Shown piece after piece: positions 23,701-35,809 of a DNA stretch of 64,000 bases (its first letter is position 1; the number at the start of each line of letters is the position of its first letter). Source of the stretch: Phocoena phocoena (lineage: Eukaryota > Chordata > Mammalia > Artiodactyla > Phocoenidae); contig NC_089220.1 in the NCBI RefSeq assembly GCF_963924675.1, positions 171,106,761 to 171,170,760 on the forward strand, in the 5' to 3' direction. The position numbers and the translations under genes are program-made. The notes under the pieces were generated by a model. The model was not told the origin of the DNA. It made no database searches and saw nothing but the letters and a program-made list of their open reading frames with translations.

Positions 23701-25488
23701 AAAAAGATGGAGAGATATACCACGTTCTTGGATTGGAAGAATCAACATTGTGAAAATGACTATACTACCCAAAGCAATCTACAGATTCAGTGCAATCCCT
23801 ATCAAACTACCACTGGCATTTTTCACAGAACTAGAACAAAAAATTTCACAATTTGTATGGAAACACAAAAGACTCCAAATAGCCAAAGCAATATTTAAAA
23901 AGAAAAACAGAGCTGGAGGAATCAGGCTCTCGGACTTCAGACTATACTATAAAACTAAAGTAATCAAAACAGTATGGTACTGGCACAAAAAACAGACATA
24001 TAGATCAATGGGACAGGATAATAAGCCCAGAGATAAACCCACACACATATGGTCACCTTATTTTGTATAAAGGAGGTGAGAATATACAATGGAGAAAAGA
24101 CAGCCTCTTCAGTAACTGGTGCTGGGAAAACTGGACAGCTACATGTAAAAGAATGAAATTAGAACACTCCCTAACACCATACACAAAAATAAACTCAAAA
24201 TGGATCAAAGACCTAAATGTAAGGCTAGACACTATCAAACTTGAGGAAAACATAGGCTGAACACTCTATGACATAAATCACAGCAAGATCCTTTGTGACT
24301 CACCTCCTAGAAAAAAGGAAATAAAAACAAAAATAAACAAATGGGACCTAATGAAATGTAAAAGCTTTTGCACAGCAAAGGAAACAATAAACAAGACAAA
24401 AAGACAACCCTTAGACTGGGAGGAAATATTTGCAAATGAAGCAACTGACAAAGGATTAATCTTCAAAATTTACAGCTCATGCAGCTCAATATCAAAAAAC
24501 AAACAACCCGATCCAAATATGTTCAGAAGACCTAAATAGACATTTCTCCAAAGAAGATATACAGATTGCCAACAAACACATAAAAGGATGCTCAACATCA
24601 CTAGTCATTAGAGAAATGCAAATCAAAACTACAATGAGGTATCACCTCACACCGGTCAGAATGGCCATCATCAAAAAATCTAGAAACAATAAATGCTGGA
24701 GAGGGTGCGGAGAAAAGGGAACACTCTTGCACTGTTGGTGGGAAAGTAAATTGATACAGCCACTATGGAGAACAGTATTGATTTTCCTTAGAAAACTACA
24801 AATAGAACTACCATACGACCCAGCCTTCTCACTCCTGGGCATATACCCTGAGAAAACCGTAATTCAATAAGAGTTATGTACCACAATGTTCACTGCAGCT
24901 CTATTTAGAATAGCCAGGACAGGGAACCAACGTAAGTGTCCATCGACAGATGAATGGATAAAGAAGATGTGGCACATATATACAATGGACTATTACTCAG
25001 CCATAAAAAGAGATGAAATTGAGTTATTTGTAGTGAGGTGGATGGACCTAGAGTCTGTCATACAGAGTGAAGTAAGTCAGAAAGAGAAAAACAAATACTG
25101 TATGCTAACACATATATATGTAATCTAAAAAAAAAAAAATTGTTCTGAAGAACCTAGGGGCAGAACAGGAATAAATACACAGATGTAGAGAATGGACTTG
25201 ATGACACGGGGAGGGGTAATGGGAAGCTGCAACGAAGTAAGAGAGTGGCATGGACATATATACACTACCAAATGTAAAATTGATAGCTCATGGGAAGCAG
25301 CCACATAGCACTGGGAGATCAGCTTGGTGCTTTGTGACCACCTAGAGGGATGGGATAAGGAGGGTGGGAGGGAGATAGAAGAGGAAGGAGATATGGGGAT
25401 ATATGTATACATATAGCTGATTCACTTTGTTATAAACAGAAACTAACACACCATTATAAAGCAATTATACTCCAATAAAGATGTTAAA
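20753..25488 (+). mobile_element. L1 retrotransposon, plus orientation, 5'-truncated (4.7 kb)
   Basis: It begins inside ORF1 and contains a broken ORF2 and a short 3' UTR ending CAATAAAGATGTTAAAAA. A near-perfect 19-bp target duplication AAAAATAACCTCATTA(C/T)AG flanks it (20734-20752 and 25489-25507), which proves the insertion limits. The ORFs are interrupted many times, so it is inactive. It belongs to the same family as the two long minus-strand copies in this window. Confidence 0.95.
21324..25128 (+). pseudogene. L1 ORF2 (endonuclease / reverse transcriptase), broken
   Basis: The start region (MVIGTYILIVTLIVSGLNAP, then CCLQETNF) is the endonuclease N-terminus. The reverse-transcriptase region has [17 protein letters not shown] (about 22700), and the catalytic box reads FVDD (23413-23424) where L1 normally has FADD. 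The C-terminal [19 protein letters not shown] segment is at about 24690. Stops and frameshifts split the frame, for example near 21636, 22364, 22996 and 23574. It encodes no functional protein. Confidence 0.92.
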
Positions 25489-25507
25489 AAAAATAACCTC
25501 ATTATAG

Positions 25508-25881
25508 TTGTGTGAAGGATTGCCCATCTTTACCCACTTCTTATAAATAAGGACACTATGGCATGGACTTGGTCATGATGATACAACAAAAAGATCAAGT
25601 TACAGACTTAAAGCTCCTACATAATGGTATATTAAGTATAGACAGATAATATTTAAGGAGTGGGCATCCATCCTGCATAATTCTATCTCCTTCTTATCAC
25701 TCATTCACTTGACTTATAGAAACTGTTCCCTTTCTCCCCCTTAATTTGTTCTAGGTAGTTTTGTACTTCCTACTTACTTAACTAACATGATGTCAGACGT
25801 GAAGTGATTAACATGTAAATAACCCTTGAACTGCTGGTCTGGCAGAGATGAAGAGCATGGGTTGGGGAAGTGTTGTCATTT
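25508..25881. other. Intergenic spacer between two L1s
   Basis: Unique-looking AT-rich sequence. No gene or repeat recognised. Confidence 0.4.
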
Positions 25882-25897
25882 AAAGATGTTATATGGA

Positions 25898-27266
25898 AAC
25901 CCACGCACCTATGGTCAATTAACCTATGACAAAGGAGGCTAGAATATACAATGGAGAAAAGACAGTTTCTTCAATAAGTGATGTTGGGAAAACTGGACAG
26001 CTACATGTAAAAGAATAAAATTATAACATGCCCTAACACCATACACAAAAATAACTCAAAATGGATTAAAGACCTAAGTGTAAGACCCAAAACCGTAAAA
26101 TTCCTAGAAGAGAACATAGGCAAGAACACTCTTTGACATAAATCATAGCAATAATTTTTTGGATCTCTCTCTTAAGGCAAAAGAAGTAAAAGCAAAAATA
26201 AACAAACGGGACTTAAAAGCTTTTGGCACAACAAAGGAAACCACTGACAAAACAAGAAGACAACCTACCGAATGGGAGAAAATATTTGCAAATGATATGA
26301 CGAGTAAGGGTCTAATCTCCAAAATATATAAACAGCTCATACAGGTCAATATCAAAAAAACAAACATGCCAATTGAAAATTTGGCAGAAGACCTGAATAG
26401 ACATTTTTCCAAAGAAGACATACAGGCACATGAAAAGATGCTCCACATCGCTAATCATCAGAGAAATGAATCAAAACCACAATGAGGTATCACCTCACAC
26501 CTGTCAGAATGGCTGTCATCAAAAAGTCTACACATAACAAGTGCTGGAGAGGATGTGGAGAAAAGGGAACGCTAGTACACTGTTGGTGGGAATGTGAATT
26601 GCTGCAGCCACTATGGAAAGCAGTATGGAGGTTTTTTAAAAAACTGAAAATAGAAGTACCATAAGATCAGCAATTCCAACTCCTGGGTGTATATGTGAAG
26701 AAAATGAAAACTCTAATTTGAAAAGATACATGTACCCCGGTGTTTATAGCAGCATAATTTACAATAGCCAAGACACAGAAGCAACTTAAGTGTCCATCGA
26801 CAGATGAATGGATAAAGAGGAAGTACTGGAATATTATTCAGCCATAAAAAGAATGAAATTCTGCCATTTGCAACAACATAGATATACGTACAGAGTATTA
26901 TACTTAGTGAAATAAGTCGGATAGAGAAAGACAAATACTCTATGTTTTCGCTTATGTGTGGAATGTAAAAAATAAAACAAATGAATGTATATAACAAAAC
27001 AGAAACAGATGCACAGATATAGAGAACAAACTAGTAGTTACCAATGAGAAGAAGCAGGGGCAAGGTGGGGTATAGGATTAAGAGATACAAACTATTATGT
27101 ATAAAATAGATAAGCAGCAAGGATATATTGTATTACACAGGTTTATATTGTATAGCCATTGTTTTATAATAACTTTAAATGGAAGATAATCTATAAAAAT
27201 ATTGAATCAGTATGTTGTATACCTGAAACTAATATAATATTGTCAATCAACTATAGTTCAATTAAA
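25898..27266 (+). mobile_element. Older L1 copy, plus orientation, 5'-truncated (1.4 kb)
   Basis: It carries the ORF2 C-terminal region ([19 protein letters not shown] at about 26540) and a 3' UTR ending in ATAGTTCAATTAAAAAA, a different tail from the 20.75 kb copy. A 16-bp duplication AAAGATGTT(A/G)TATGGA flanks it (25882-25897 and 27267-27282). Frame breaks are frequent. Confidence 0.9.
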
Positions 27267-27459
27267 AAAGATGTTGTATGGAGGGTCATGGTCGCCCTGT
27301 TTCTGTGCCATGGGCCCCTGCTTTGGCTGGGACTTTCTTCATTGACCTTAACCACTTAGAGGGAGTGTAGACACAGAGTCTAGGTAGAAAAACAGAGAGC
27401 AGTAGAATCTCTGACACAGCCAATATTTAATCTCCCACTCTGGAGATTAAAAAAGCCCC

Positions 27460-27652
27460 CATAGAAATAGATGTATAATAACTATTTAAATATTACTTAT
27501 TTGTTAGCTTATGCGTGGTCTGCTCATCCATGAGACTCTATACTCTATGAGGGAGGGGAACATCTTGTTTACCATTGTATATTCAGTGCCTAAACTGTGC
27601 TTTGCCTATAGTAGCTACTCAGTGCCTGTTTATTAAATGAATGAGTGAATGA
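27460..27652 (+). repeat. L2 LINE 3' end
   Basis: CTCTATGAGGGAGGGGAACA, CAGTGCCTAAACTGTGCTTT, GTAGCTACTCAGTGCCTG and TTATTAAATGAATGAGTGAA follow the L2 terminus closely. Confidence 0.8.
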
Positions 27653-27769
27653 ATTCCCAAGCAGTGGCTTAGCAGAAAGGACTCTGAAGAATGAAGAAAT
27701 CCTGAGCAGATAGTGTAAAATTAGATCACCTTGAGATCACAGAAGATAATTCATCTTGGACTTGTGGTA

Positions 27770-28590
27770 GGATAGAATACCCCCATCCCCCCAGAATGTC
27801 CTTGCTCCACTCATGGCCTCTGTGAATGTGCCACGTGATATGTCAAGGGGGAGTTAAGGATGCAGGTGGAGCAAAGGATGCTAATTAAGTGATCTTGAAG
27901 TAAGGAGATTATCCTGGGTTTTCTGGATGGGCCCAGTGTAATCACAAGGGTCCTTTAAAGTGACAAAGGGAAGCAGAAGAGGAGGTCCAAGTCAGAGAGA
28001 GATTTGAAGATGCTGTGCTGCTGACTTTGAGGATGAAGGAAGGGGCTGTGATCCAAAGAATACAGGCGACCTCCAGCAGCTGGAAAAGGCAAGGTAACAG
28101 ATTCTCCCGTGGAGCTTCCAGAGGGAACACAGCCCTCCTAACACTGATTTTAGCCCAGTGAAACCCATTTCAGACTTCTGACCTGCAGAATAGGGAGATT
28201 TCCTCTTTCATATCAGATGTGAGTGTGTGATTCAGACCTGGCCAACTAGAACATTGCATTTGCCTGGTCATCGTTATTAGGTAAGGGTTGGACTTATCTG
28301 AGTCAGCTAAAAGACTTTTTCTGGGACCTTTGGGAGAGAGGCTTACAGGCTTGAACCCTGGAGATGCGGGGAGCCATCTTATCACCATGGAGAGCCAAAA
28401 ACCAAAGGCAACATGGGGAGCTCAGAGCCAAGAAAGGGAGACAGACTGGATATTCAGGTCAAGCTGCTCCAGAGCTTTTCCATGACATGAGCCAAGACAT
28501 TTATTTTTTGCATAAGCCGGTTTAACTTGGGTTTTCCAATTCTGTCAGCGAGTTTTTAGTGAGGAGGCATACCAAAGTGATAGAAACAAC
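27770..28590 (+). repeat. Ancient retroelement fragment(s), class uncertain
   Basis: GGAGATTATCCTGGGTTTTC, AATCACAAGGGTCCTTTAAA, GAAAAGGCAAGGTAACAGAT and TTCAGACTTCTGACCTGCAG mark one common mammal-wide element (27770-28195). Its expected end (AAGCCGGTTTAACTTGGG, 28516 on) appears only after about 300 bases that look like another insertion. Confidence 0.55.
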
Positions 28591-29456
28591 TCTATGTCTT
28601 TTATAGTTTTTATTTATATATATATGTGTGCATATATTCTCACTGCATATATTCTCTCATAGAGAGTGTACTCAGCCATTCCCAACTAGTCACTTTTTTA
28701 TTTTTATAAAGATCTGAGTCAAAACACCCCAACTGCCAGCACCACCGACTGTCGGTCTGTGTAGACAGGTGGTCAGCCTGCATCTATGTGACCCTTAGTG
28801 TCAAGACTACATCAGGAAGACAGGACCTTCTCATGGAATTTTGCTGTAATGAGTCTTCCTTCTGTCTTTGTGTGTTCCACGTGATGCTGTTGATTAGCAT
28901 AATGAAACTCTTCTCTTCATCGTTTGAAAACAGTAGCTAATAAACATTTAAAATATTACCAGGAGGTCACTTTTAAAGTGCAATACTTTAAAGAAATGAT
29001 TTGTCTTCACTAAGTAATTTTGCTTGGTTTTCCTGTGGTTTATCCATGTTTAACTAATGTATTCCTTAAAAACTCATGAACATGATCTTATACACATGAG
29101 TGGCTTTATTGGTTGAGGCATGTTTGTCACTGGGGTATTCAACATTGAAGAGCAAAATTTTCTCCCTGTGTGGAAGCCTCTCTTATGCGGCTTCATCTTA
29201 GGTGGAAAGCTGCCCTTCCTTCGCAATTGAAGTGCTTGTTGGGACCAGGTGGGTCACGAGTGAAGAGGGCTGGGTGGGGATTGTAGTCGGTGAGGAGACC
29301 TTGTTGTCTGAAGGGGCCCTGCTGCCAGAGACCAGCTGCTTGTTACTGTAGGATGTAGGCCCACTTGCTGATCTTCTAGCTTTTCAAGAGGTCATAAATC
29401 TGGGTATTTATGTGCAGCTCCAAAGCTTTGCATATAGAAATCAAATTAAAATTTAA
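28591..29456. other. Intergenic, nothing recognised
   Basis: Contains a short TATATA run (28613-28624). No gene or classified repeat. Confidence 0.4.
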
Positions 29457-29469
29457 AAAGTACTTTATG

Positions 29470-29675
29470 CTATGTGGCTGCTTTGTGACCACCTAGAGGG
29501 GTGGGATAGGAAGGGTGGGAGGGAGATAGAAGAGGAAGGAGATATGGGGATATATGTATACATATAGCTGATTCACTTTGTTATAAAGCATAAACTAACA
29601 CACAGTTGTAAAGCAATTACACTCCAATAAAGATGTTAAAAAAAAAATAGAAACCATGAAATTAACAACAACAAC
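29470..29675 (+). mobile_element. 5'-truncated L1 3' end (about 200 bp), plus orientation
   Basis: TTTGTGACCACCTAGAGGGG through CTCCAATAAAGATGTTAAAA is the same 3' end as in the 20.75 kb L1. The tail continues through AAAAATAGAAACC and (CAA)n. A 14-bp duplication AAAAGTACTTTATG flanks it (29456-29469 and 29676-29689). Confidence 0.9.
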
Positions 29676-29689
29676 AAAAGTACTTTATG

Positions 29690-29999
29690 GGCCAAATAAA
29701 TCCCCAACAACAGAAGTCATGTCCACAGGCTTCACTGTGGCTCCCAGGCCACAAGGTCGTCCTTCTAGAATACATTGATTCATCTCCTGCATCAAGAGAT
29801 GGCACTGACCTCACTTTGATCATCAGTCCAGTTGTATTTACTGTGCTTGTGCTTCATTTTCAGGTGCTTTAGGGTATTATTAACCCTGATGTGCCCAATA
29901 AGTGCGAAAGCTATGACACTGTTAAAACGCCAGTAACTGTGAAGCCCTTGGTAATCGTTAGTCAAATCCATTTCACCTGACTCCACTAATCAAGGTCAT
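29690..29999. other. Intergenic, nothing recognised
   Basis: No gene or repeat recognised. Confidence 0.4.
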
Positions 30000-30690
30000 T
30001 TTAAGACTCTCGTGTCCTTCAGGGAGCACAGAGCCTAAACAATAAGGTGTTTGCCCGAGGTGTTTTCAGAAACTTGGAGTCAGCAGCCTCTAGCTGGAGC
30101 TGAGCTGGTTAAGACTGACTAGGACCACCGACCTGCCAACTGGGCATGCGTGAGGTCCTTTTGACGTCAGAGGGCTGAAAACTCCACCCTCAGATGTGCT
30201 AAGCGCCTCCATTTTTTTTTAATTGAAGTATAATTGATTTACAATGTGTTAATTTCTGCCGTACAGCAAAGGGATTCAGTTATGCATATATATACATTCT
30301 TTTTTATATTCCTTTCTATTATGCTTTGTCACAGGATATTGAATATAGTTCCCTGTGCTCTACAGTAGGACCTTGTTTATCCATCCTATATATACCAGTT
30401 TGCATCTGCTAATCCCAAACTCCATTTTTGAACACGTAGAGGCCGGTAGCTTAGTTACACCTGCACAAAATCAGGATGATGACCACGCCTTTTCCCAGTC
30501 ATGTTTCCCCACACTCTCCATGCCTCAGACTGCCCTGCTGCCTTATCCCATAAATTCCCCGAGCCTCTTGTCTTCAGGGAGGTGGATCTGAGATCTGTTC
30601 TCTCTTGGCTACCTTGTGAATAAACCCTCGCTGCAAACCTCGGCATCTCAACGTTCTGCTTGTGGCACATCTGGCAGAGCAAACCTGGTC
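30000..30690 (+). mobile_element. Probable solo LTR of an endogenous retrovirus, split by an L1 tail
   Basis: The right part has TTGTGAATAAACCCTCGCTG (AATAAA poly-A signal) followed by CAAACCTCGGCATCTCAACG, a typical gammaretrovirus-like R/U5 style. The left part (30000-30206) has GGGCATGCGTGAGGTCCTTT. No internal retroviral genes are seen. The exact LTR ends are not determined. Confidence 0.5.
30217..30419 (-). mobile_element. 5'-truncated L1 tail (about 200 bp), minus orientation
   Basis: TTAATTGAAGTATAATTGAT, CCGTACAGCAAAGGGATTCA and TAGTTCCCTGTGCTCTACAG are the complement of the cetartiodactyl L1 3' end. A 10-bp duplication CTCCATTTTT is seen at 30207-30216 and 30420-30429. Confidence 0.85.
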
Positions 30691-32080
30691 CGGTAATGTT
30701 GTGATGGGAGGGTGTTAGAGAAAAGAGAACACAAGAAAACGGTGAGAAAAGGACAGAAGTTGCGCTTATGTTGTGGATGAATTATTTGGGAGTAGGTGTG
30801 ATTCTGAGGGAGAAAGAATCCTCCAGTATATGCAAACTTCAACATTAGCAAAAAAAGAATAAAATAGAAAAATATTGAGTGTTGGCTGTAGGATTCAGCC
30901 TACAAAATGGATATCTGTTAACCTAAAACTTTTCAGGAGAAGACTATCAATTTGTTAAAGATTATACACAGTGAAAGTCCATTGTTTCCCTTCTAAGCAA
31001 CTTGGGGCAGAAATTTGCACAGTAGGTCATGTTTCTGGCCCAGATGAGATACTGTTTTATACTCCAGTGGAAACTTTTCCATTTCAAAACGATTTTATAT
31101 GCCAGAGTTATTCTTTATCATTAATCACACGGTGCAGGTAGACACATAAGAGAGGAAGAGAAGGGATGACAAATCCTCAGATAATTCCAGCAAAGGTATG
31201 GCTATTTGAGGAACATTAATGCTGGCAACCCTCAAGGCCATGAGTCACCATCCCTGGATGACTTCAGCTTGGATTATCAGGCTGCTGGTCCCTGAAGTGA
31301 GTAAAGCAAGAGCAGCACAGTCATCAAAGAGGAACAGATGAAAAGACCTTAAGTTTTGGAACCGTTTTAAAAAGGCACTCCACAAAAATCTTATCAGAAG
31401 CTCTAATAGTGCCCAACAGTTAACTGCTGTGCAAGGTTTAGTTTCCCCAAGATCTTCCAGTTTGAGTTAACAGTATCTTCCTGGTCCATAAATGTAGGGC
31501 AAAAAGTTTAAGAGCATGAAGCAGTTGTTGAATTTCCTCTCTGAAAACACCCAGTATTCTTTGTCTCCAAATAAAACCCACACCATCTGAAAACCCACGC
31601 GATTTCAAACTACAGCAAAAAGGCTGCGTGAGGGAAGCTGCTATGTTGCATGGTCCCAGTTGCTTCTCCAGCCACGGAACTTAACTCTCTCCAGATGTAA
31701 CCCTTCACTCCTTCTCCCTCCTCATAATTTTTGTCTTGACTAAAACACAGCTAAGAATTTTTTTTTCCTCATGTGACCTCGAAAGCAGGAGACACTGAAT
31801 TACAACTTCAGTGATAACATACTTGGTATAGTGTGGTTTTTCTCCTGTCTCATAAAGGAAAAAAGAATAGAGTTGGGTCAAAAGGACTAGATCAAAAAAA
31901 TTTATGATAACTCATATCACAGGAAAATCTTGGTTCTGAACTAAAAAGGGTGATTTACTTGTAACAGTTCTCTCACAGATTATAGGATTGAGGATGGAGA
32001 GAGATATGCGTGTGTTTGCATATGGGAATCAAATTAAAATTTAGAAAGTACTCTAAGGGTCAAATAAGTGTGTGTATGTG

Positions 32081-32116
32081 TGAGAGGGAGCGAGAGAGAG
32101 GGAGGGAGAGAGAAAG
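32081..32116. repeat. (GA)n-rich simple repeat
   Basis: GAGAGGGAGCGAGAGAGAGG followed by GAGGGAGAGAGAAAG. Confidence 0.85.
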
Positions 32117-32926
32117 TGTGTCAGTCCCTGGTTAGGCAGCTAAGGTGATAATTTTTGCAGAGGGTCATTGGGGGTGGTGATAACAGGATGAATTCAAAAA
32201 GCAGAAGCCTTGGAGGAATGTAGCTAATGGGATGTGAGGAAAAGAGAGGAATCCACAATGACACAAAAGACTCGGCTCTGGTTATGTATAGAATAACAGA
32301 GGAACTGATGACAAGGTTTTATGGGTCCTTTTCTCTGATACTCAATGCGTTGATGAGTGGAATGGTTGTGACTACTGTGAGAGTAGTGCCGTGGTCACCA
32401 GCAGTGATGGGAATGTTGAATTTGACTTTGGTTAAAATTTCGGACTTACGAACTATCAAGCACAAAATGGACTCTAATTTTACATGTAAGCTATTTGTGG
32501 GCACAATCCGAATAGCTGGAACCCACATTCTACCTTTGGGTGAGGAGCCCAACAGCATGTCTGTGTGCGATCCAGAGAATGTTATTTCAGTTAATCAACA
32601 CGTGCTCGCGTTTAGCCGGAAGAGGTAAAAACAAAACACAAAGTGTCACTGTCTCTTTGTGGTACATATCTTGTAAGTAGATGTGTTTATTTGACTGGAG
32701 AAGGGTCTGAAGTCTGCAGGAGGAGTTTTTAACAATTAATTGAGCAATTTCAGCCTTGTAATATTGTCATTACAGTAACAGTTCTCAAAGAAGGGTCCTC
32801 TGAAGACGACACTTCAAAGGATGTGAAGGGTTGCTAATATACTAGCTACCTTGTTTATAGCCCTATTCATACGTACCTATGATACTTGCCTGTACAAATT
32901 TTAAAAATGCTCAGTGCACATATAAT

Positions 32927-32935
32927 GTGTGTGTG

Positions 32936-32968
<33 letters not shown>
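32927..32968. repeat. Compound microsatellite (TG)n-(TA)n
   Basis: GTGTGTGTGTGTGTACA passes into TATATATATATATATATA. Confidence 0.95.
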
Positions 32969-35234
32969 GTCTACGTTATATATAATACTGCATTATACTT
33001 ACATCATGTTGTGTAGCCCAAGAGGTATTTTTCCCTCTTCTGCAGGGAGTCCTCCTCTAGTGTATATTGGGGAGAATTGTCCTAGGATGATCTCCAGACC
33101 TGGCATATGACTGGGTGGGGTGAGGAGAAGCTCTTCCCCGCTCCCAGGTCACCACAGTCCCTCCTACTCCTGGTGACCCCTGGCCAGGCACGCCCCACCC
33201 CGTGGGATGCCACCCAAGCTGCAGTAGGGGTGAGAGTTAGGGTGTGCCCCGCCTCCCTTTATTCTCCCTTCCCCTTCCTCCTCCAGAGGAACTGCATAGC
33301 GTCGCGGCTGAGAGTGGACCCTGGTTTCCTGCAAGCTTGTCCTGCTCTCAGATGAGCTACTTCCGTTATTACATACGTTATTTCTCTCGAGTCTGCAGGT
33401 TGGCAGGAGGTCAGCTGACCCGCACTGGGCTTGGGTGGGGGTGGTTCTGTTCCCCGTGCCTCTTGCCCTCCGCCTGGGACGGAGAGGTTAACCCCGGCAT
33501 GTCCTTCTCGCGGGAAGGCTGAGTTAACAGAGCTGTATCATGCAAGCTGTATCACGCACGGGTTTTTTCAGGCCTCTGCCAGCTGCCCATCTGGTAACAT
33601 CCCAGGGGCCAAGCATCACAGGGTGAACTCAGAATCATGGAGAAGGATAGGGGGCCTTGAAGCCATGTGCCAAGGAGCACAGCTAGAGGGCAGAGTGAAG
33701 AACTGGGACCATTACTGCAGTCTGCCATTGAAGGGCGGGTCAAATCCCACTGAGATGGAGTCCCTGAAAGGCACTGCCGTGGAGGAGGAAAGGAAGTGAT
33801 CAACTTCACGTTGATCATTACTTTCCCATTGTCCACGAGAAGAGCACCCGTGATGTGAAGTTCCTTATAGGGATTCCTGTTGCCTTCCCTGCTCCCCTGT
33901 CCGCAGTTCCGTCCCTAAACAAATCTTCCCTGTCCTCCACGTTGCCAGTCTTAGTCTGCCTCACTGGAACTTCCCTTTCTCACTTGCTGGACCTCCGCTT
34001 GGTGCCCATCCCGCTTCACAGCCCTAAGTTTCTCCACATCTGAGCATCCAGACTGGAGCAATGATCCTTAGGATGCTTTACGGTAGCTTCTGGGTCTCCA
34101 GGTGCAGCTGCCTTCCAGCTTGTCCACCAGCGTGCCTTGTAGACTGTCCTGTCTACACACACACACTCACTCACACATCCCTTACTACTCCTAAGGATAA
34201 ATATGAATTCTTGAAAACAGTGTTACCCCAGCACTCAAAGAGAAAGTAAAACACGTTCTGTATCAGTCTCTTCCTACCCACCCCAAATGAAGTGCTGTCT
34301 GTCCCACAACATTGGCCAACACATTGTCATTACGTTTCCTTTATGCAAAGTCCAAGCCACAAAAGACCATGGTCTTTCCCCCCACTCTCTGTTCAACTGG
34401 AGATGAGTTAGGAGAGATTCAGTCTTCTAATCGTGCAGATAGCATCTTGGATAAAAAATAATGTACAGTCTTTCAATGTCATATAACTTGAGTTACATAT
34501 GAACAAACCTTGCTGCTTATGCAGTTAGCAGGTCTCCTAGGTTGAGGATGAAATTGGAAATCTATTTGCTAGGGGTTAATCCTTCATTACCTCTGGTTTC
34601 CAAAAGATGAAGACAAAATATGAGAGTAGTCTCTTAGGCAGTGAGATCGGTGGACAGCAATTGTTTGAAGTCTTGGCAGAATATTATATGAGGCCACAGT
34701 TTCCTGAAATAAAACTGAAAAAGTCTAGATTTTTTGATCTGGAAAATTAAGTTTATTCTGTCATTTAGGTTTCTAACCAGTAGCTTTTTGGTGTGAAAAA
34801 AACTATTTAAAATACACTGTTCTCAAACTCTGAAATCCCTGTGGTTTGGGAGTTAGCTTCAATCTTGGTAAATGACCTAAAAAAGGAGTTTCTCTATCCA
34901 TGTATTCTGAGAATTAAAATAGCGTATATCTAGCTTTAGGGGTTGAAAGATGTTAAGAATATTTCATCATGTGCATGAATCTAAATAGAGTTCAGAAAGT
35001 AGAAGGGGACAAAAGTTCTGTGCTTCTGATTCCCAGCTCTCTGTAAACAAGGTGGAGTCAGCTTTGTGCTTTTATGCCTAGAAGCCCTCGTTTTTTAATT
35101 CTCTGGTTCTGGGAGAATGTGAAAAGGACCCCCAAGGTCATGACAAAACCATTTTAACCCCATTTTCTTAAATGGTTTCTTCTCTGCTTTCAGCATGGAA
35201 TTGTTAGTCTCAACTTGTTGAAAATGGCGGTTGT

Positions 35235-35480
35235 ATGGTCCTGGCCTCTGGAGTTGGGCAGACCTGGCTTTGAATGTCTGTTCTGCCACCAGCTATGGTG
35301 TAAACTGTCAAGCTACTTACCCCTCAACCTCAGTTCATCACAAAACAGGAATAACCCTAGAATCTGCCTCATAAGGTGACTGTGAGGATTAAATGAAAAA
35401 GAAATGCATGTTAAAGCACTTGGCTGACAACTTGACACAGACTAAATGCTTAATGCATTCCAATTTTTATTGTTATGATT
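35235..35480 (+). repeat. MIR SINE, plus orientation, interrupted at its 3' end
   Basis: GGCCTCTGGAGTTGGGCAGA, TCTGCCACCAGCTATGG, GTGACTGTGAGGATTAAATG and AAAGCACTTGGCTGACAAC follow the MIR order. The L1 tail is inserted near its 3' end (ATTGTTATGATTACTTTT). Confidence 0.8.
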
Positions 35481-35809
35481 ACTTTTTTTTTACATCTTTT
35501 TTGGAGTATAATTGCTTTACAATGGTGTGTTAGTTCCTGCTTTATAACAAAGTGAATCAGCTATACATATACATATATCCCCATATCTCCTCCTTCTTGT
35601 GTCTCCCTCCCACCCTCCCTATCCCACCCCTCTAGGTGGACACAAAGCACCAAGCTGATCTCCCTGTGCTATGCGGCTGCTTCCCACTAGCTATCTATTT
35701 TACGTTTGGTAGTGTATATATGTTATGATTACTTTTATTATTCCATCCTCAACTCCTTCCTACTTCCTGTTCTGCCCCTAGGTTCTTCAGAACCATTTTT
35801 TTTTTTAAG

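Larger units (their letters stand above)
30691..35234. other. Repeat-poor intergenic block, no gene recognised
   Basis: About 4.5 kb in which I recognise only simple repeats (32081-32116 GA-rich; 32927-32968 TG/TA) and a short old repeat near 32027. A GC-richer patch lies at 33100-33560. The longest ORF (32227-32628, plus, 133 codons) has no family features that I know. Regulatory content is possible but not shown by the sequence alone. Confidence 0.4.

Noticed and set aside
25882..27282. Idea that the two neighbouring plus-strand L1s (20.75 and 25.9 kb) are one element
   Set aside because: Each has its own target duplication and a different 3' tail, so they are separate insertions.
33100..33560. 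GC-richer patch considered as a CpG-island promoter
   Set aside because: CpG pairs are too sparse by eye and no transcript start or exon follows. Kept only as a remark.
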